From: Termitomyces sp. T153
Lineage: Eukaryota; Basidiomycota; Agaricomycetes; Agaricales; Lyophyllaceae
Reading direction: 5' to 3'
DNA length: 64,000 nt
Assembly: GCA_018296165.2 (NCBI GenBank)
Contig: JACKQL020000118.1
Span: forward strand, 1-64,000
Shown piece by piece: positions 44,335 to 56,900 of this stretch. A program made the translations under genes and the position numbers. Under the pieces are notes generated by a model that saw nothing but the letters and a program-made list of their open reading frames with translations, was not told the DNA's origin and did not search any database. Numbering within the stretch: the stretch's first letter is position 1; every line of letters begins with the position of its first letter.

Positions 44335-46833
44335 TCAAACAGCACTATTACTGGTTACATTCTGAGGCCAGTGAGTGATCTGCACTGACTGGCCAACCAG
44401 GTCAAATTGATGGGTCAGAAGGGCAGGTCCCGTGTCAACGTTGAGCTGGTACGAGCCATTGAAGATCCACATATTTCCTTCCGTATCAGCGCGCGCAATC
44501 GAGCCCAGTGTGACAGACAAGGAGGCACTGCTGTTACTTCCACCGGCAAGTTGATGGAGGCGACTATAAGAAACAAGCTGTTTGTTTGGATGGGGAGCAG
44601 GGCCCGCAGTGCTGTTGACGAATAGAAGAGCAACATAGTCTGATGTGACCTTGCCTGTGTTTTGAACAGTAATGTCAAAAATATCAAACGTGGCAAGGTC
44701 TAGAGGACTATTACTCGATGCATCGGAGATAAGCGATGCTATGTCATATTGTGTGGGAGGAGTTTGTTGCCATTGCACGTTGAATGTAGTGTAGTGAAGA
44801 CCATGCCCGAACTCGAAAACGGGAGTCCCTTGGTACCACTTGTACGTTCGGCCGGGATTTGTTGCGCTAGGGCGAAGAGACATGTCCGTCATGGGTACTT
44901 GATCGGTATATGCGGCGGGGTATTGTGTAGTAGAGAGGCGGCCTGCAGGAGAAGCCTTTCCGCTCAATATGTCGAAAATCGCCGTCCCACCACTCTGGCT
45001 CGGGTAGCCTGCCCAAAGAATCGCATTCACCTTGCAGATTCAAAATGAATACAGTGTTTCCCAGAGCAGATAAAACACTAACCGTCTGATTATTTTTCAG
45101 CGCCGAGTCATCTACTTGACCACCGCCAAACTGTAGAACGACAAGAGGCTTTCCAACAGCCTCCAATGCGGCAATTAGATCGAGCTGAACACCGGGCCAT
45201 ATAATTGTTGTCCGATCTCCTGATTCATGTTCCACAGTATCGTCAATACCTCCGGCAAAAATAACAGCATCGGCAGATTGTGCAGAAGTCACGGCAGCAG
45301 CAAAGCCAGCCGTCGAGGTATCTGATATCGTGGTCCCTGCCACGAACGTTGCCTGATAACCTGCATTCATGGCTCCTTGCAACGGGCTGATGAGGAATGG
45401 AGCAATGCCTTGATAGTTCCCTTGCATTTGCGTAGTTGCATTAGCGAAAGGACCAATGAGAGCCAACTTTTTAATGGAGGTATCGAAAGGCAACGTTCCA
45501 TCGTTTTTGAGTAACACGATGCCCTCGACCGCTGCTTGATATGCGAGCTGCTGAGCATTTGGCGAGTTGACGTCAGACCAGTCGAGTTGTCGGTATGGTT
45601 GGACATCAGGAGGATCGAAGTAACCAAGACTGAAGAAAAAAGAAGAAAATCAGTGTTCAGTTAGGAAGTTGAATGCATGGCAAGCTACAGACCGAACAAG
45701 GGATGTATACTGGCGTATCAAAGCTTTTTCGAGATCCGCACGAGTGATCAAAGATTGATTGAAAGCCTCGGGAAGGTGCTCGGCATACGTGTTGCCACAG
45801 TCGATATCCGTGCCTGCCTTGAGGGCGTCTGCCACAGCTTGTGCGTAAGTAGAAGTAAAGTGATGCGTGCTAAAAATATTGTCAACGGCGTCACAATCTG
45901 ATGTCACCCATCGGCCATCGTTGAAACCCCAGAAGTCTCGTAAGATCGTCTGTAGGAGATACGAGTTGGCACAGGAGGGGATCCCGTTCACGGAGTTGTA
46001 GCTGCACATCATCGATCCGACTTTGGCGTCCCTGACACAGCTTTGGAAAGAAGGTAGATAGTACTCGCTCAGATCCTGATTGGTTACAACTGCATTGAAC
46101 GAGGTACGATCGTTTCCCTCCCAATTCTCGATATCATATGCAGCATAGTGTTTGCAGTCCGCGACGATCTTGAAGTAGGGTGTAGGATCTATACCCCCCT
46201 GAAGACCATCCACGAGGTTCAACACGTACTGGGAGATGTGGAATGGGTCTTCGCCAGGGGTCTCCTGGCCGCGGCCCCAACGTGGATCTCTGAACGGGTT
46301 GATGTTTGGGGTGAAGAAATCAAGGCCTGCCCGACCAAAATTATTGAATGCACGGGCTTCGGTACTGATTACATCGGCAACGGCCTTGATCAACGGGTCA
46401 TCAAAAGCCGAGCCTAAAGTAATGGGCTCAGGAAATGATGTGGCTGAACTGAAATTTCCAGATGCTGCGAATGTTACGCCAGGGCTCGATGCAACTCCAT
46501 GCTGGACGTTGTTGAGTGAATAGCGAAGAAAAACTCTTCACAGATTAGCCTTACCAATGCTTCAGACCACCACTGGTAGCCCGGGAGACCGAGGCGAGAT
46601 ACACCAGGTGACAGATTGACGGTATTCGCCATAAGCTCATCGTCGGTGAACATTGATATTAGAGCTTTCGCACGTGTAGCGACGTCCTGGGTGCGGTTGC
46701 ATACTGCATTAGACCTCAAGGGCCCATTGACACAGTCCGGAAAGGTGTATTCAAATCCTAGTGCAGCCCCGAGATAGGGAGCCAACCACAACAGGTAGCG
46801 AAGAGGGGGCATAGTTATGGGTTTGCAGGACAC
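44335..46833 (-). CDS. Secreted GH3 beta-1,4-xylosidase
   Basis: Glycoside hydrolase family 3 enzyme; closest by eye to fungal xylan 1,4-beta-xylosidases, which release xylose from xylo-oligosaccharides outside the cell. Exons (minus): 46833-46555, 46501-45693, 45629-45083, 45030-44335; introns of 53, 63 and 52 bases; 2331 bases, 776 residues, normal for the family. A hydrophobic N-terminus (MPPLRYLLWLAPYLGAALG) is a likely signal peptide; Met 8 (46812) fits as start as well as Met 1. Landmarks: YTFPDC and VSRLGLPGYQWWSEALHG early, GRGQETPGED, KHYAAYDIENW, and the nucleophile motif SDCDA with Asp at about residue 295. The GGGQVDDS and TYKWYQG...FEFGHGL segments and a C-terminal fibronectin-like domain complete it. 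Splice joins restore conserved motifs. No stops; CpG content normal. Confidence 0.93.
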
Positions 46834-47967
46834 ACCCTGGATATGTGGCTAATGAAGACCCAAATGCTTAAGAGACTGCGCGGGAATACGTGCGGTCCGT
46901 GCAGCGATAAGAGTCCCCCTGAGTACACGCGGAAACGAAGGTCACAATCGTCTCGTAACGTCAAGAGTAACTATGATGTGAAGCAGCAGATGTGTACTAG
47001 TATAGTGTGAGGGTTTTGATACGCATATGGGGCTCTGTAGACTCAGCCGTGATTCTCTTTGCTCTCGTGAGTTACTCGGATGACCCCAACCACATCAGAG
47101 CCTGGAAAGTTCTGCTCTAGTTTTGGCTGGCTTCGGTGAAACTCGAAAGCTATAAAAAGTACTTACTACTAGTAGGTCTATTGTAAAGGTTCAACATCAC
47201 AGATGGTCCGAGTCGTAGATCACCGGCACGCTGCGTCGAGATTCTTCCCGGGCCGTGAAAAGCTAGCGTTCAAGCTCCAAGCCGTGTCACCAGTCGAGAA
47301 ACAGAGGACGCACAGAAACTTATGCGATTCGAGTCTTCAGTGTGATTATCCCCAGACATACGTCCTACTCAAATGTGTCAGTGCTCTTCTACAATAAAAA
47401 CAAAACTACATGAGCGGAAATGAGTGAGGATTAAACACGTACACACCAGGAGAAGATATCTGGTCTGTAGCTACTAGCAACCAGGCTAAATCTATAGCAT
47501 TCTGTAGTCAGTGGTCCGTATACTTTGTGCGTACTGTAGCATGGAGTTACAACACCTTTCATAACGTTACTAATACCCCTTTGAGAGTTGCCCTCGTATC
47601 AGATATAGTTTGGTTTGTCATCAGCTTGTATGCTATAACCTCTTTTGATTATGCTCCCGGTGAGGCTGGATCCGCCGCATGTCAATTTTTGAGATGATCT
47701 TGCAATTGCCAAAATTGCCAGAAAGTGATATCAAATAATCAAATATAAGATTTGATATTTTGAGAATTAGTTCTGGGGCTTTCTGGAAGCCGATGTCAAA
47801 TTCTGAGTGGGGTCTGGGTCAGGCTGAGATCAGCTGAAATTCTCATGTAAACTCTAATTTGAGGTATTGTATCAGCCATTTGACTTGATGTTTGATTATC
47901 AATGATCAATTTGCACACTGCATCCTAGTGCAGTGTGTTGAGTTCTTCTCTTGACACCTCTCTCACC
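46834..47967. other. GH3 upstream region and edge of the next repeat block
   Basis: 46834 to about 47200 is the GH3 promoter side. A + strand TATAAAAAG near 47150 precedes a 64-codon frame (47203-47397) of unknown nature; it may be chance. From about 47650 CpG is rare again and no gene is visible until the transposase relic. Confidence 0.35.
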
Positions 47968-49188
47968 ATGGCTACCAAGAAGTCTTGTGACTGCACAACC
48001 TGCTGTGGCATTCTGGTGTCTGTGAGCACCTTTCAGAAACATTGTAACCACCCCAGAGTCCAGTCACAGAACACCTATTCTTATGCTGATTGGCTCTATG
48101 GTGGTGTCAACAATTAAACAGATGCTCCACCAGCCTAAGGAACTCTGAAGATGAGGCAGAGGATATAAAAAGCCACCGAGTGGGATCACGATCAAGGAAA
48201 TGGGCATGTCTTGTATGCAAATATCTATATCGTATTCCGTGTAATATGCACATATAATTTACAGGTTTCACCAAGTGAACATGATGATAGTTCTGAAGGC
48301 CAAGGTATACATGAGCCTTCTTATGCAGAGCAAGTCCAACAAGAATAACTAATGCTGCTGGCATGAGACCTGCTATATTTGAATCTGACTATGATTCTCA
48401 TGTTAAAGAGCTGTTTAACCCTCGAGATCTCAATGAACTCATGGTAGATGGCATACAAGAGAATGATCAAATTGCTGCTGCTACTTGTGCACATTCACAG
48501 ACAATTCTGGATGCCTATAATGAAACTCAGGATGCATCTCATGTAGATACAAAAGAAGACACAAAACAGTTACTTGAGGCTCACATTGAAAGTCTCTGTG
48601 TTGCTCAAGAATATATTGGTCTTATACAGAATGAATGTCTCATTGGATGAGGACAAGCTTGATACAGAGACTTTGCACCATCTTTGGCATCCTATTGAAG
48701 GTTCTGTTGATATCGTTGGTCCTGATGACGGACCTCTCTTGAAATATTCACTTGCAACCAATTCTAGTAAGGCTACATACAGTCAATGCTGTGCTGCCAT
48801 TCTCCAATGGTATCCTGACAGTAACACTCTCACATTCTATAATGTCAAGCAGCTGGCTGCAGAAACTAGTGGTGTTCCAGCAATGGATGACATGTGGATC
48901 AACTCTTGCCATACTTTCACAGGCCCTTATGCTGATCTTGATGCTTGTAGCATTTGCAAAGAGCCCCAATATGTACTTCTTCAGCTAGCAAAACATGGGA
49001 AAAAGGTGCCTTGGCAACAAGCATGCACCTTTCCTCTAGGTCTCCAAATTCAAACATTACATTGATCTATAGAAGGAGCTAAAGAGATGTGCTATCTTGA
49101 CAAAAAGGTTCAAGAAGTTTTTGAGCTACTTGGTACTCTTGAAGATGATGAAAATGGTACCAATATGACTGTAACATTTCTGTTATAG
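47968..49188 (+). pseudogene. tnp2-type transposase relic (CACTA/EnSpm), N-terminal part
   Basis: ATG at 47968 starts a short Cys-rich module (CDCTTCCGILVSVSTFQKHC) of the kind that opens tnp2 proteins of mushrooms. A probable intron lies between about 48115 and 48264 (ends TTTACAG). The next part carries acidic sequence, then, after a frameshift near 48640, tnp2 landmarks: SLDEDKL, WINSCHTFTGPYADLDAC with a CxxC, and EGAKEMCYLDKKVQE. A TGA-TCT break follows LQTLH near 49063. The DDE catalytic part is absent; the relic ends at TAG 49186-49188. CpG-depleted. Confidence 0.72.
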
Positions 49189-49618
49189 GTTGTGCAGCTT
49201 ACATTTCACACTTCATAAGTCAAAACCAGTTGTGATTCTGCCTATGAAGTATCAAGTAAGGTGCTGGCTTACATAAGTAATGTAAATATATTTTATAGGT
49301 AGCATCATGCAATGTTACAATAATCATATAGCTATGATAAATAGATATAGTCTACTGAGATGATCAGGGTGCTCCATTACATATCTCCCTTTTGAGTATG
49401 TCAACAGTCTCATATGAGACAATGGCCAGTAAGCAATGGCCATCAGGTAATGGTAAAAAGGGAGTGGGATACAGCATCCCACCCATGAGGTGGCACTGGA
49501 GCCTCTAAGGAGTCCCTATGTTTAAATAGGGTGTAGGCTTGAATAGACCTACAAGGATAGGTGGGCAGAGTTTAATCTGGCATGTTGCTCAAGTACAAGT
49601 GTCAGAGGCAATGGATGG
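49189..49618. other. Unassigned spacer
   Basis: CpG-poor; a GCAATGGCCAT/AATGGCCA motif repeats near 49420-49445 and GGGATACAGCATCCC (49467-49481) is a palindrome with a short loop. No gene or known repeat recognised. Confidence 0.3.
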
Positions 49619-50807
49619 TGATAAGACCTCAATTGTTGCTGAGCACTGTTTTTGGCATTTCTGATTGGACAGCATCTGACTAGATTCCACATGACCATGC
49701 ACAAGTAACATGAGGTCTAGCCCCAAAGCCTGGAACAATGTAGCCTTTGGACAAGATTTTAGCAACCACAAGACTTCTGGATCATGAGCCTCATCACATG
49801 GAGTCTGGACTTTGGGTCTAGAACAATAAAGCCAAGACCTTTCTTAGCAACAATCACCAGCAACCTTACCTAGCAAGAACACTGCCTCCTCTCCAAAGGG
49901 ATATATTGAAGCCATGTGACTTCTTACTTATCATTTTTCTTGTCTTGCTTACAAACATATTTGAACAGTGTCTACACTTCAGCTATTGATGTTGGGAATG
50001 CTCTTTTCTTGTGATTGACAATTTTTTATGCATTATATTGACATTGCATACATATACTTGGTTACCATATTGACATCCAGTATGTATCATAAACACTTTG
50101 GCAGATGCCATTGCTGGCAGTGACTAATATTTCATTTATAAATACTATAGCTACAAATAGTAGAGACAAAAGCAACAAAAACAGAGTATTGTTCCACTCA
50201 TTAGCTCTCAGCTTACCAGCTTCAGATTTCTTATTGCTCTCTTTTGTCATCACAAATAACTTAGTGATAAGTCTTGATGACCTCATACTCAATCTAGCAT
50301 GGGTGCCAACTGTGGGTGCTCTTAATGTTATTACAACTTAGTGATGCTAGCAACTATGGCTAGTGACTAGTTTGCATTTGTCCCCCAGTTCACATAAACT
50401 TCATTTATTCCTTGTTCTCCACTCCCTTTCTATTGCTTAGTTCCCCTTTCCTAGCAACTCTTTTGCCTCTGCCTTTCTCTTTCTACTACTCAGCAACCTT
50501 TTGTTATTGTCTAGTGACTTAGGCTAGCCATAGCAACATTTTTCACTTGACTCCTCCATTTCTCTTCACATTTATTAGCTCTTGCTTTCTGGGACAGTTA
50601 CTGACTTCCCCTCATTACTTTCTATTGCCAGCTACCCTATCTGGTTGTCAGTGTTTAGGTCTTCTTTCTTTTTGGTTTCCTTCACAGCAGCTAGGCAGCA
50701 TAGGAGCACATCATTTTGGAGCCCACCACAAGGTGTATCTAGGTAACCATTCTGCCAGAAACCAGAGCTCAAGCAAAATGTCACTTGGAAACTTCTAGCA
50801 AACTCCT
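49619..50807 (+). mobile_element. A-type LTR (A5) plus short leader
   Basis: LTR 49619-50713 (TGATAAGACC...CACATCA), primer site TGGAGCCCACCAC from 50717 and about 80 bases of leader matching 1028-1110, then cut at about 50807 by element D. CpG-poor, with TAGTGAC and TAGCAAC where element A has TAGCGAC. Confidence 0.85.
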
Positions 50808-51100
50808 GCATCAGTTGTAGTGGGAAGTGGCAGCAGACATGGAGGTGTTGCCTGGGCTTGCAAAGGTCCTGGTGATAGTGAGGTCACAGATGGAGGTGGA
50901 CTTATGGATTGGGGAGGTGGGGAGAGGGGTTCCAGAGGGGGAGAGGGAGTGAGGGGCCTGGACATCTCTTTTCTTGCCTTTGGTGGACCATAGCATATTT
51001 GTCAGATAATATCTTGTACTCATAGCTTGTGCCATAATCTTGTTTGGACTTCTTGTCTAGCTGGTGTGAGAAGGAGAAACAATTCTTAGAATATGTGAAA
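50808..51100 (+). pseudogene. Antisense frame of element D (partial)
   Basis: Antisense to the element. The frame from 50821 gives WEVAADMEV...QMEVDL...RGVPEG and, after one TGA (50950), LFLPLV, aligning with the antisense frame of element C (about 15800-15620). This supports a protein-coding antisense strand in the family. Product unknown. Confidence 0.45.
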
Positions 51101-51169
51101 GAAAAGAAATAAAACATAGGAGGTCCTGGTGGGAGTTGAATCCCTAATAAATCCAGAGGCAGGGGTTAT

Positions 51170-53055
51170 GCCCATTAATGCCATCTGTATAAACTAATTC
51201 CAGGAGTCCTGGGGCTTGTTGGAGTGCTGTTGGTGGTGGAAGTCCCAGAGCTCAGCAGGGGTGCCAGAGAGGTTCTTTTGGGGCTCCCAAGTGTTGTCCT
51301 CAGGTCTATAGCCCTTCTAATGGACCATGTAGTGGAGTGAACCTTGAATAAGGCAGGAGTTAAGGATGTAGTTGACCTTGTAATGGTATATGTCCTTGAC
51401 TTCAATGGGTGGCAGTCAGCTAGGGCATTGTCTAGGAAAGGGGTCTGGGGTATACTTCTTGAGGAGGCAGATGTGAAAGACTGGGTGAGGGCCTTTCAGG
51501 CTCAGAAGTAGATCTAGCTTGTAGGCATGGGTTGAGACCTTCTAGAAGATCTGAAAGGGGCCAAGTCATTCGTTGTTGAGTTTGACAGAGGGTCTCTGGG
51601 TCTTGAGGTTGTTGCATTGGTTAAGCCATACCAGAGTTCTGGGGGCCAGTCAGGGGTGGGGTCATGTTGGGTGTTGGCATGCTTGTAGTAGGCTTAGTTG
51701 GCAGTGTTGATTTTGTCTCAGAAAAACTGATGGAGGGATTGGAGGTCTTTGGCAACTTTGTGGGCAATGTGGGAGGAGATATCCTTGAGGGATAGTGTCA
51801 GCTAGTGGTTGTAGCCTTTGTTGGCATAGAAGGGGGAAACTCTGGTGGAGTGAGGAGTGTTATTGTAAGTAAACTCAGTGAGAGGGAGTTCTAAGCACCA
51901 GTCATTCTGTAAATAGTTAATGTAGAGGCAGATATACTGTTCTAAGGTCTGGTTTACTTGTTCTGTCTGTTCATTGGTCTCCAAGTGGTAGGTAGTGGAC
52001 AGGTTGGTTTTGATCTCTAGGGCTTTGCACAATGACTTCCAGAAGCAAGAGACAAACAGAGGGCTGTGGTCAGAGATGATGTTGTCTGGGAGTCTGTGCT
52101 TGGAAAATATATATATTCAAGGAATAGTTTGGCAAACTCCAGAGCATTGTCAGTGGTGTGGCAGGGAATGAATAGAGCTTGCTTGGTGAGTTGGCAGACA
52201 ACCACAAGAATTGCATTGAAGCCTTTGGATTTGAGGAGTTTGACAATGTGGTTCATTGGTATTAAAATGACCCATGGGGAGAGGTTTCAGCAGGCATGTC
52301 CCCAGAGTTTGTGATTGTGGTGCTGCTGGAGTATGTTGAGATGGATAGACTTGTGGTATGGAGCATAGATTCTTACCTCCCAGAGTAGAAGTCAATGGTC
52401 CAGAGATATTGCAAAGGGCTGGTTGGCAGCAGATTCATTGGCAGAGTTGTTCTGAGGGTTGTACTGAGTCAAGAAGGTGTCTGAGGGTGCATTTCATATT
52501 TGGTGGAGGGTTCCTTCTTCATTAATAATCAGCATGACATGAAGGTGTTCAAGGAGGATTACCACTCAATGGTTGAATGCATTTGGCTTGGCCTCAAATG
52601 ACTTCTTTAGATACATGTCAGGCCTCTGAGTAAGGGCATTGAGTTTAGTGCCAAGTTGACTGGGGTGGTAGTAAATGGTGAAGTCATATTCAGAGAGCAT
52701 TTTGGACTAGCAAGCTTGTTGGCAGCTGAGTTGTTTAGTGGTAGTGAAGTACTGCAAGTTGTTATGGTTGGAGTAAACTTGAATGCAGTGCAGGGCTCCT
52801 TTGAGGTAGACCCTCCACTGCTGAAAGGCTTTGATAATGGCAAGGAGTTTCTTGTTGTAGATATTGTAGTTGAGCTCTGCAGGGATCATCAAACAGGTGT
52901 AAAAGGCAACAGGGCAGAGATCCTTACTGCTGGGATCATTTGGGAGAGTATTCCAGCAATGGCATAGTCAGAGGCATCACATTCAAGGACTATGGGTAGA
53001 GTGGGGTTGAAGTGGTGGAGAATTGGGGCAGAGGTGAAGGCCTTTTTGAGGAGGG
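51170..53055 (-). pseudogene. RNase H, integrase and chromodomain of element D (left part)
   Basis: Continues from the second copy of the duplicated block: YNIYNKKLLAIIKAF (52880-52830), YSNHNNLQYF (52780-52750), integrase frames around 52256-51802 with a frameshift near 52030 and QTEQVNQTLEQYICLY (51965-51920), then a chromodomain near 51370-51200 (remnants of [10 protein letters not shown]). In MNHIVKL the first catalytic Asp is replaced by Asn, as in element C. Confidence 0.8.
52749..53055. repeat. 307-base direct repeat, left copy
   Basis: Matches 59951-60257 at a constant offset of 7202 with one mismatch by eye. The two copies bound the insertion in element D. Confidence 0.93.
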
Positions 53056-53579
53056 ATAAGTTAAGTCAATATAAACTGGAGGAAAAATTCAAACTAATTG
53101 CTAGCCACAGTTGCTAGCATTGCTAAGTCACAAACCACTAAGAGTGTTGATAAGACCCACTTGTCACTGAGCACCATTTTTGGCATTTCTGATTGGATAG
53201 CAGCTGATTATATTGGACATGACCTGGCACAAGTCACAACACTTATCACATGGAGTCTAGCCCCAAGGTCTAGAATGATGTATCCTTTGCATGGGATTTT
53301 AGTGACCACGAGACTTATGGATCACAAGCCACATCATGTGGAGTCTGGACTTTGGATCTAGATCAACAAGGCTGAGTCTTAGTGATGATTGCTAGCAACA
53401 TTACCTGGCAACAATTATACCTCCTTTCAAAAATGGATATATTGTCAAGCTTATAAACATACTTGAATGGTGTCTACACTTCAGATTTTGATGTAAGAAA
53501 TGCTCTTTTCTTGTGATTGACAATTTTTACACCTCATTTCAACATCACATATGTATACTTGGTTACCAGACTGGCATTC
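53056..53579 (+). repeat. Inserted A-type LTR fragment, left part
   Basis: Near-identical reverse complement of 43083-43617, including the junction between the solo LTR and A4 at 43521/43522. Continues at 59699-59950 on the far side of B2. Confidence 0.9.
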
Positions 53580-53929
53580 TGTAAGGGCAACCTCTGGAGC
53601 AATGGATCGGAGTCATGCAGCTAGCAGAGGGGAATCCAAAGTATATTAGCAGAGTAAATGATGATACAAATTAGTAACTAATCACCTAGCAGAGGGGAAT
53701 CCAAAGAGAACAAGTCTAAGGATCCCTGCTGCTTGGCATGGTGCATCAGCAGGCAGTGGAGGCATGGGAACTACTGTACAGGTGACCAGAGATACTCCCA
53801 ACCCTAGGGCAATGGTTGCAGAGGTAATATGGAGAACTCTGGGGTTCTGGAAAGAGCCCCAGAGATGTCAAACAAGCTGCAGAGGTGCTGGAACCAGTCA
53901 CGGAGGTTGGAAATGGAAGTCCCCTGACA
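53580..53929 (-). repeat. 3' LTR of B2 (350 bp)
   Basis: Left copy; lacks a ~20-base duplication around GAGATCTCC present in the right copy. Confidence 0.9.
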
Positions 53930-53945
53930 TCACACCCCCTCTAGC

Positions 53946-56900
53946 ATGCAGCATCTTGACATGCAGGGTAGAAAGAGTCCCTGATTGCTTAGTCTGCTGG
54001 TGAGATAGGGTAGATTCCTCATATGGCATGCGGTGCATCTGGGTATCTCCAGTGGAACTCCTTAACAAGTCCAGGGGCATGTACATTCTCTCATAGCTCC
54101 CAGGAAATATCCTCAATTCCATAGCCTTTCCACTTCACCTTGTACTGTAGTCCTTTTTGGAATAAATGGCTGTCCAGGATTTCTTCCACTTCATACTCTT
54201 CATTGTTGTTGACCACCACCAGGGGCAGTGGAGGTGGCAGCCATTGCCCTGGGATAGGATCTTTAGGGGCTGAGGTAATTTTGACCACATTGAATACCAG
54301 ATGAAGCTGGTGCATCTCTGCAGGGAGTCAGAGTTGATAGGCCAAGGGTCCTACCTGTCATTCCACTGTGAATGGCTCTAACTGGCAGTGCAACAGCTTC
54401 TTTGAGGGATGGGTGGTTGTAATGTCAGAGGCATCCAGGTAGACTTGATCCCCAGGCTGATATCTGCACTCCGGGGTCCTCCTACAGTCGTAGTATTGCG
54501 CCATGTTATCTTTTGCCTTTGCCAGTGCAGCCCAGGCCTCTTCTTGTGACCTCTTCATCCAGTCCACAAATTTGTTTACTGCCTCATTCTCCAAGGGTTG
54601 GGCCCAGGGTTCAAAACTCATGTGTGGGTGCTGTCCAGTGTCAAGGAAGAATGGGGAAAATTGGGTGGATGCATGAACATAGTTGTTGTACTGGAATTTG
54701 GCATTGAGGAGGAGTTTGTCCCAGTCATCTTGGTGCTCATTGCAGAAGAGGTGGAGATACTATTCCAACTCCTGGTTTACATGCTCCATCTGGCTGTTGG
54801 ACTGTGGATGGTAGGCAGTGGTGGTGCGGAGCTTTACTCTGAGCAGTTGGTAGAGCTTACAGATGAACTCTGCCATGAATTGTGGTCCCCAATTTGAGAC
54901 ATAGGCATTGGAGAGGCCATGGAGCTTCCAGACATTCCTCTGGTACAGGTTTGTGGCACCCATGGCAGAGCAGATGGTGTGGGTTGGAATGAAGTGTGCT
55001 CTCTTGCCATATAGGTCCACCACCACTATGATTGTGTCATAACCATGGGTGTCGGGGAGCTCTACAATGAAGTCTACAGATGCTACACTCCATTGTTCCA
55101 CAGGCACTGGTAGCAGGTGTGACTGTCCATAGGGGAGTCAGCATTGGGGCTTGGTCTGGAGGCAGAGATTGCAGATACTGGTGTAGGACCCAATATATCA
55201 GAACATCTGGGGCCACCAGTAGTTCCATGATACTAACTCCAGTGTCTTCCACCATCCAGGGTGCCCTGCAATGCAGGAGTCATGGTGTTGCTCCACAATC
55301 CTCTGACAGAGCTCTAGGATGTTGGGGATGTAGATATGGTCTTAGAAGGTCAGGATTCCATCTTGGAGGGCCCATTCATCAGCATGGACCGCCTTAACAC
55401 TAGTAGCATGCCCTAACTTCAGTGTCCCAGCAGCCTGTGCCACAAGCTCCTCCTGTCAACCATCCCTATTACCCCATCAGATGTCCTGGAGAATGTCTGC
55501 CTCTGCTCTATCAACAGTGAGGCCCTCCATGGCTTGGATTGCAAACAATTTGGGGCGGAGGAGCACAATGTTACTGTTATCCCCTTCCCCCATTCTGTGG
55601 TCCACTCTCTAAGACAGGGTGTCTGGTTTCCCCATGCTCCAGCCAGGCTTGTGGTGCAAGGAGAAGTCAAAGTTGGCAAGATAGAGGAACCATTTGGCCT
55701 GCCAGCAATTGAGCTTCTTGGCCAGCCAAAAGTATTCAAGTTTTTTGTGATCCATCCAGACCTCAAACTTGTGCTGCACACCTTCCAGGAAGTGCCACCA
55801 CTCCTCAAATGACCAAATGATGGCCAGCATCTCCTTGTCATGGATCTCATAGTTCTGTTCCACTGCATTCAGGCTTTTGGAGTAAAAGGCCACTGGATGC
55901 CACTTCCCATCCTCTGGAGATTGCTATGAGAGCACTGCCCCAGTGACAAAGTCAGAGCTGTTGGCCTCTATGCAGAAGGGAGAGTTGTTGTCTGGGAAGA
56001 GGAGAACAGGTCTGGAGGTCACAGCACACTTGAGAGTATCAAAGGCTGTCTGCTCTAGAGGTCCCCAGCTCCACATAACATCTTTCCCTGTGAGGTCAAA
56101 CAGTGGGTGGGCATGATGCAAGAAGTCCTGGATGAATCTCCAGTAGAAGTTTGCAAAACCAAGGAACACCTGTACCTCCTTCTTGTTCTGGGGCTCCAGC
56201 CACTCCACCACACCTGCTACTTTCACCAGGTCCATCTCTGCAGTTCTGTGGGAGATGATTAGGCCAAGGTACTCAATCCAGGTTTGTTCAAACTCACACT
56301 TCTCTGGATTGAGGTAGAGCTGGTGCCAGCAGAGGCATTTCAGAATGAGACGAGTGATCCAATGGTGTTCCTCCAGTGTTTTGGTGTAGATGAGGATGTT
56401 ATCAAGGTACACACACACTACACCCTCTGCAATGAAGTCCCAGAAGATGTCATTCATCATAGTCTGGAAGGTGGCTGGGCTGTTGTTGAGACCAAAGAAC
56501 ATAACAAGTGGCTCAAACAATCCCCGGTTAGTCTAGAAGGCCACCTTCCACTCATCTTCCTCCTGAATGTGCACATTGTTATACCCCACTGGACATCTAG
56601 TTTAGTGGAGTATCATGTGCCCCAGAAGTTGTTGATGAGCTTGGAGATGAGGGGGAGAGGGTAGCAATTCTTCACCATCATAGCATTGAGTACCTGATAG
56701 TCCTGTACTAGTTGGAGGGAGCCATCCTTCTTTTTGATGAAGAAGACTAGAGAAGCCATCAGGGATTTGGACAGACAGATACAACTGGAGTCCAAGTTCT
56801 CCTGGAGAAAGGCATTGAGCTTGTCCTGCTCTGTGGGTGCAAGGAGGTAGACCTTATAGCTGGAGGGTGCTGAGTCAGGCAGCAGTTCAATGGTGTAGTC

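Noticed and set aside
46148..46523. Plus-strand frames of 89 and 95 codons over GH3
   Set aside because: Shadows of the GH3 exon encoding the GRGQETPGED region.
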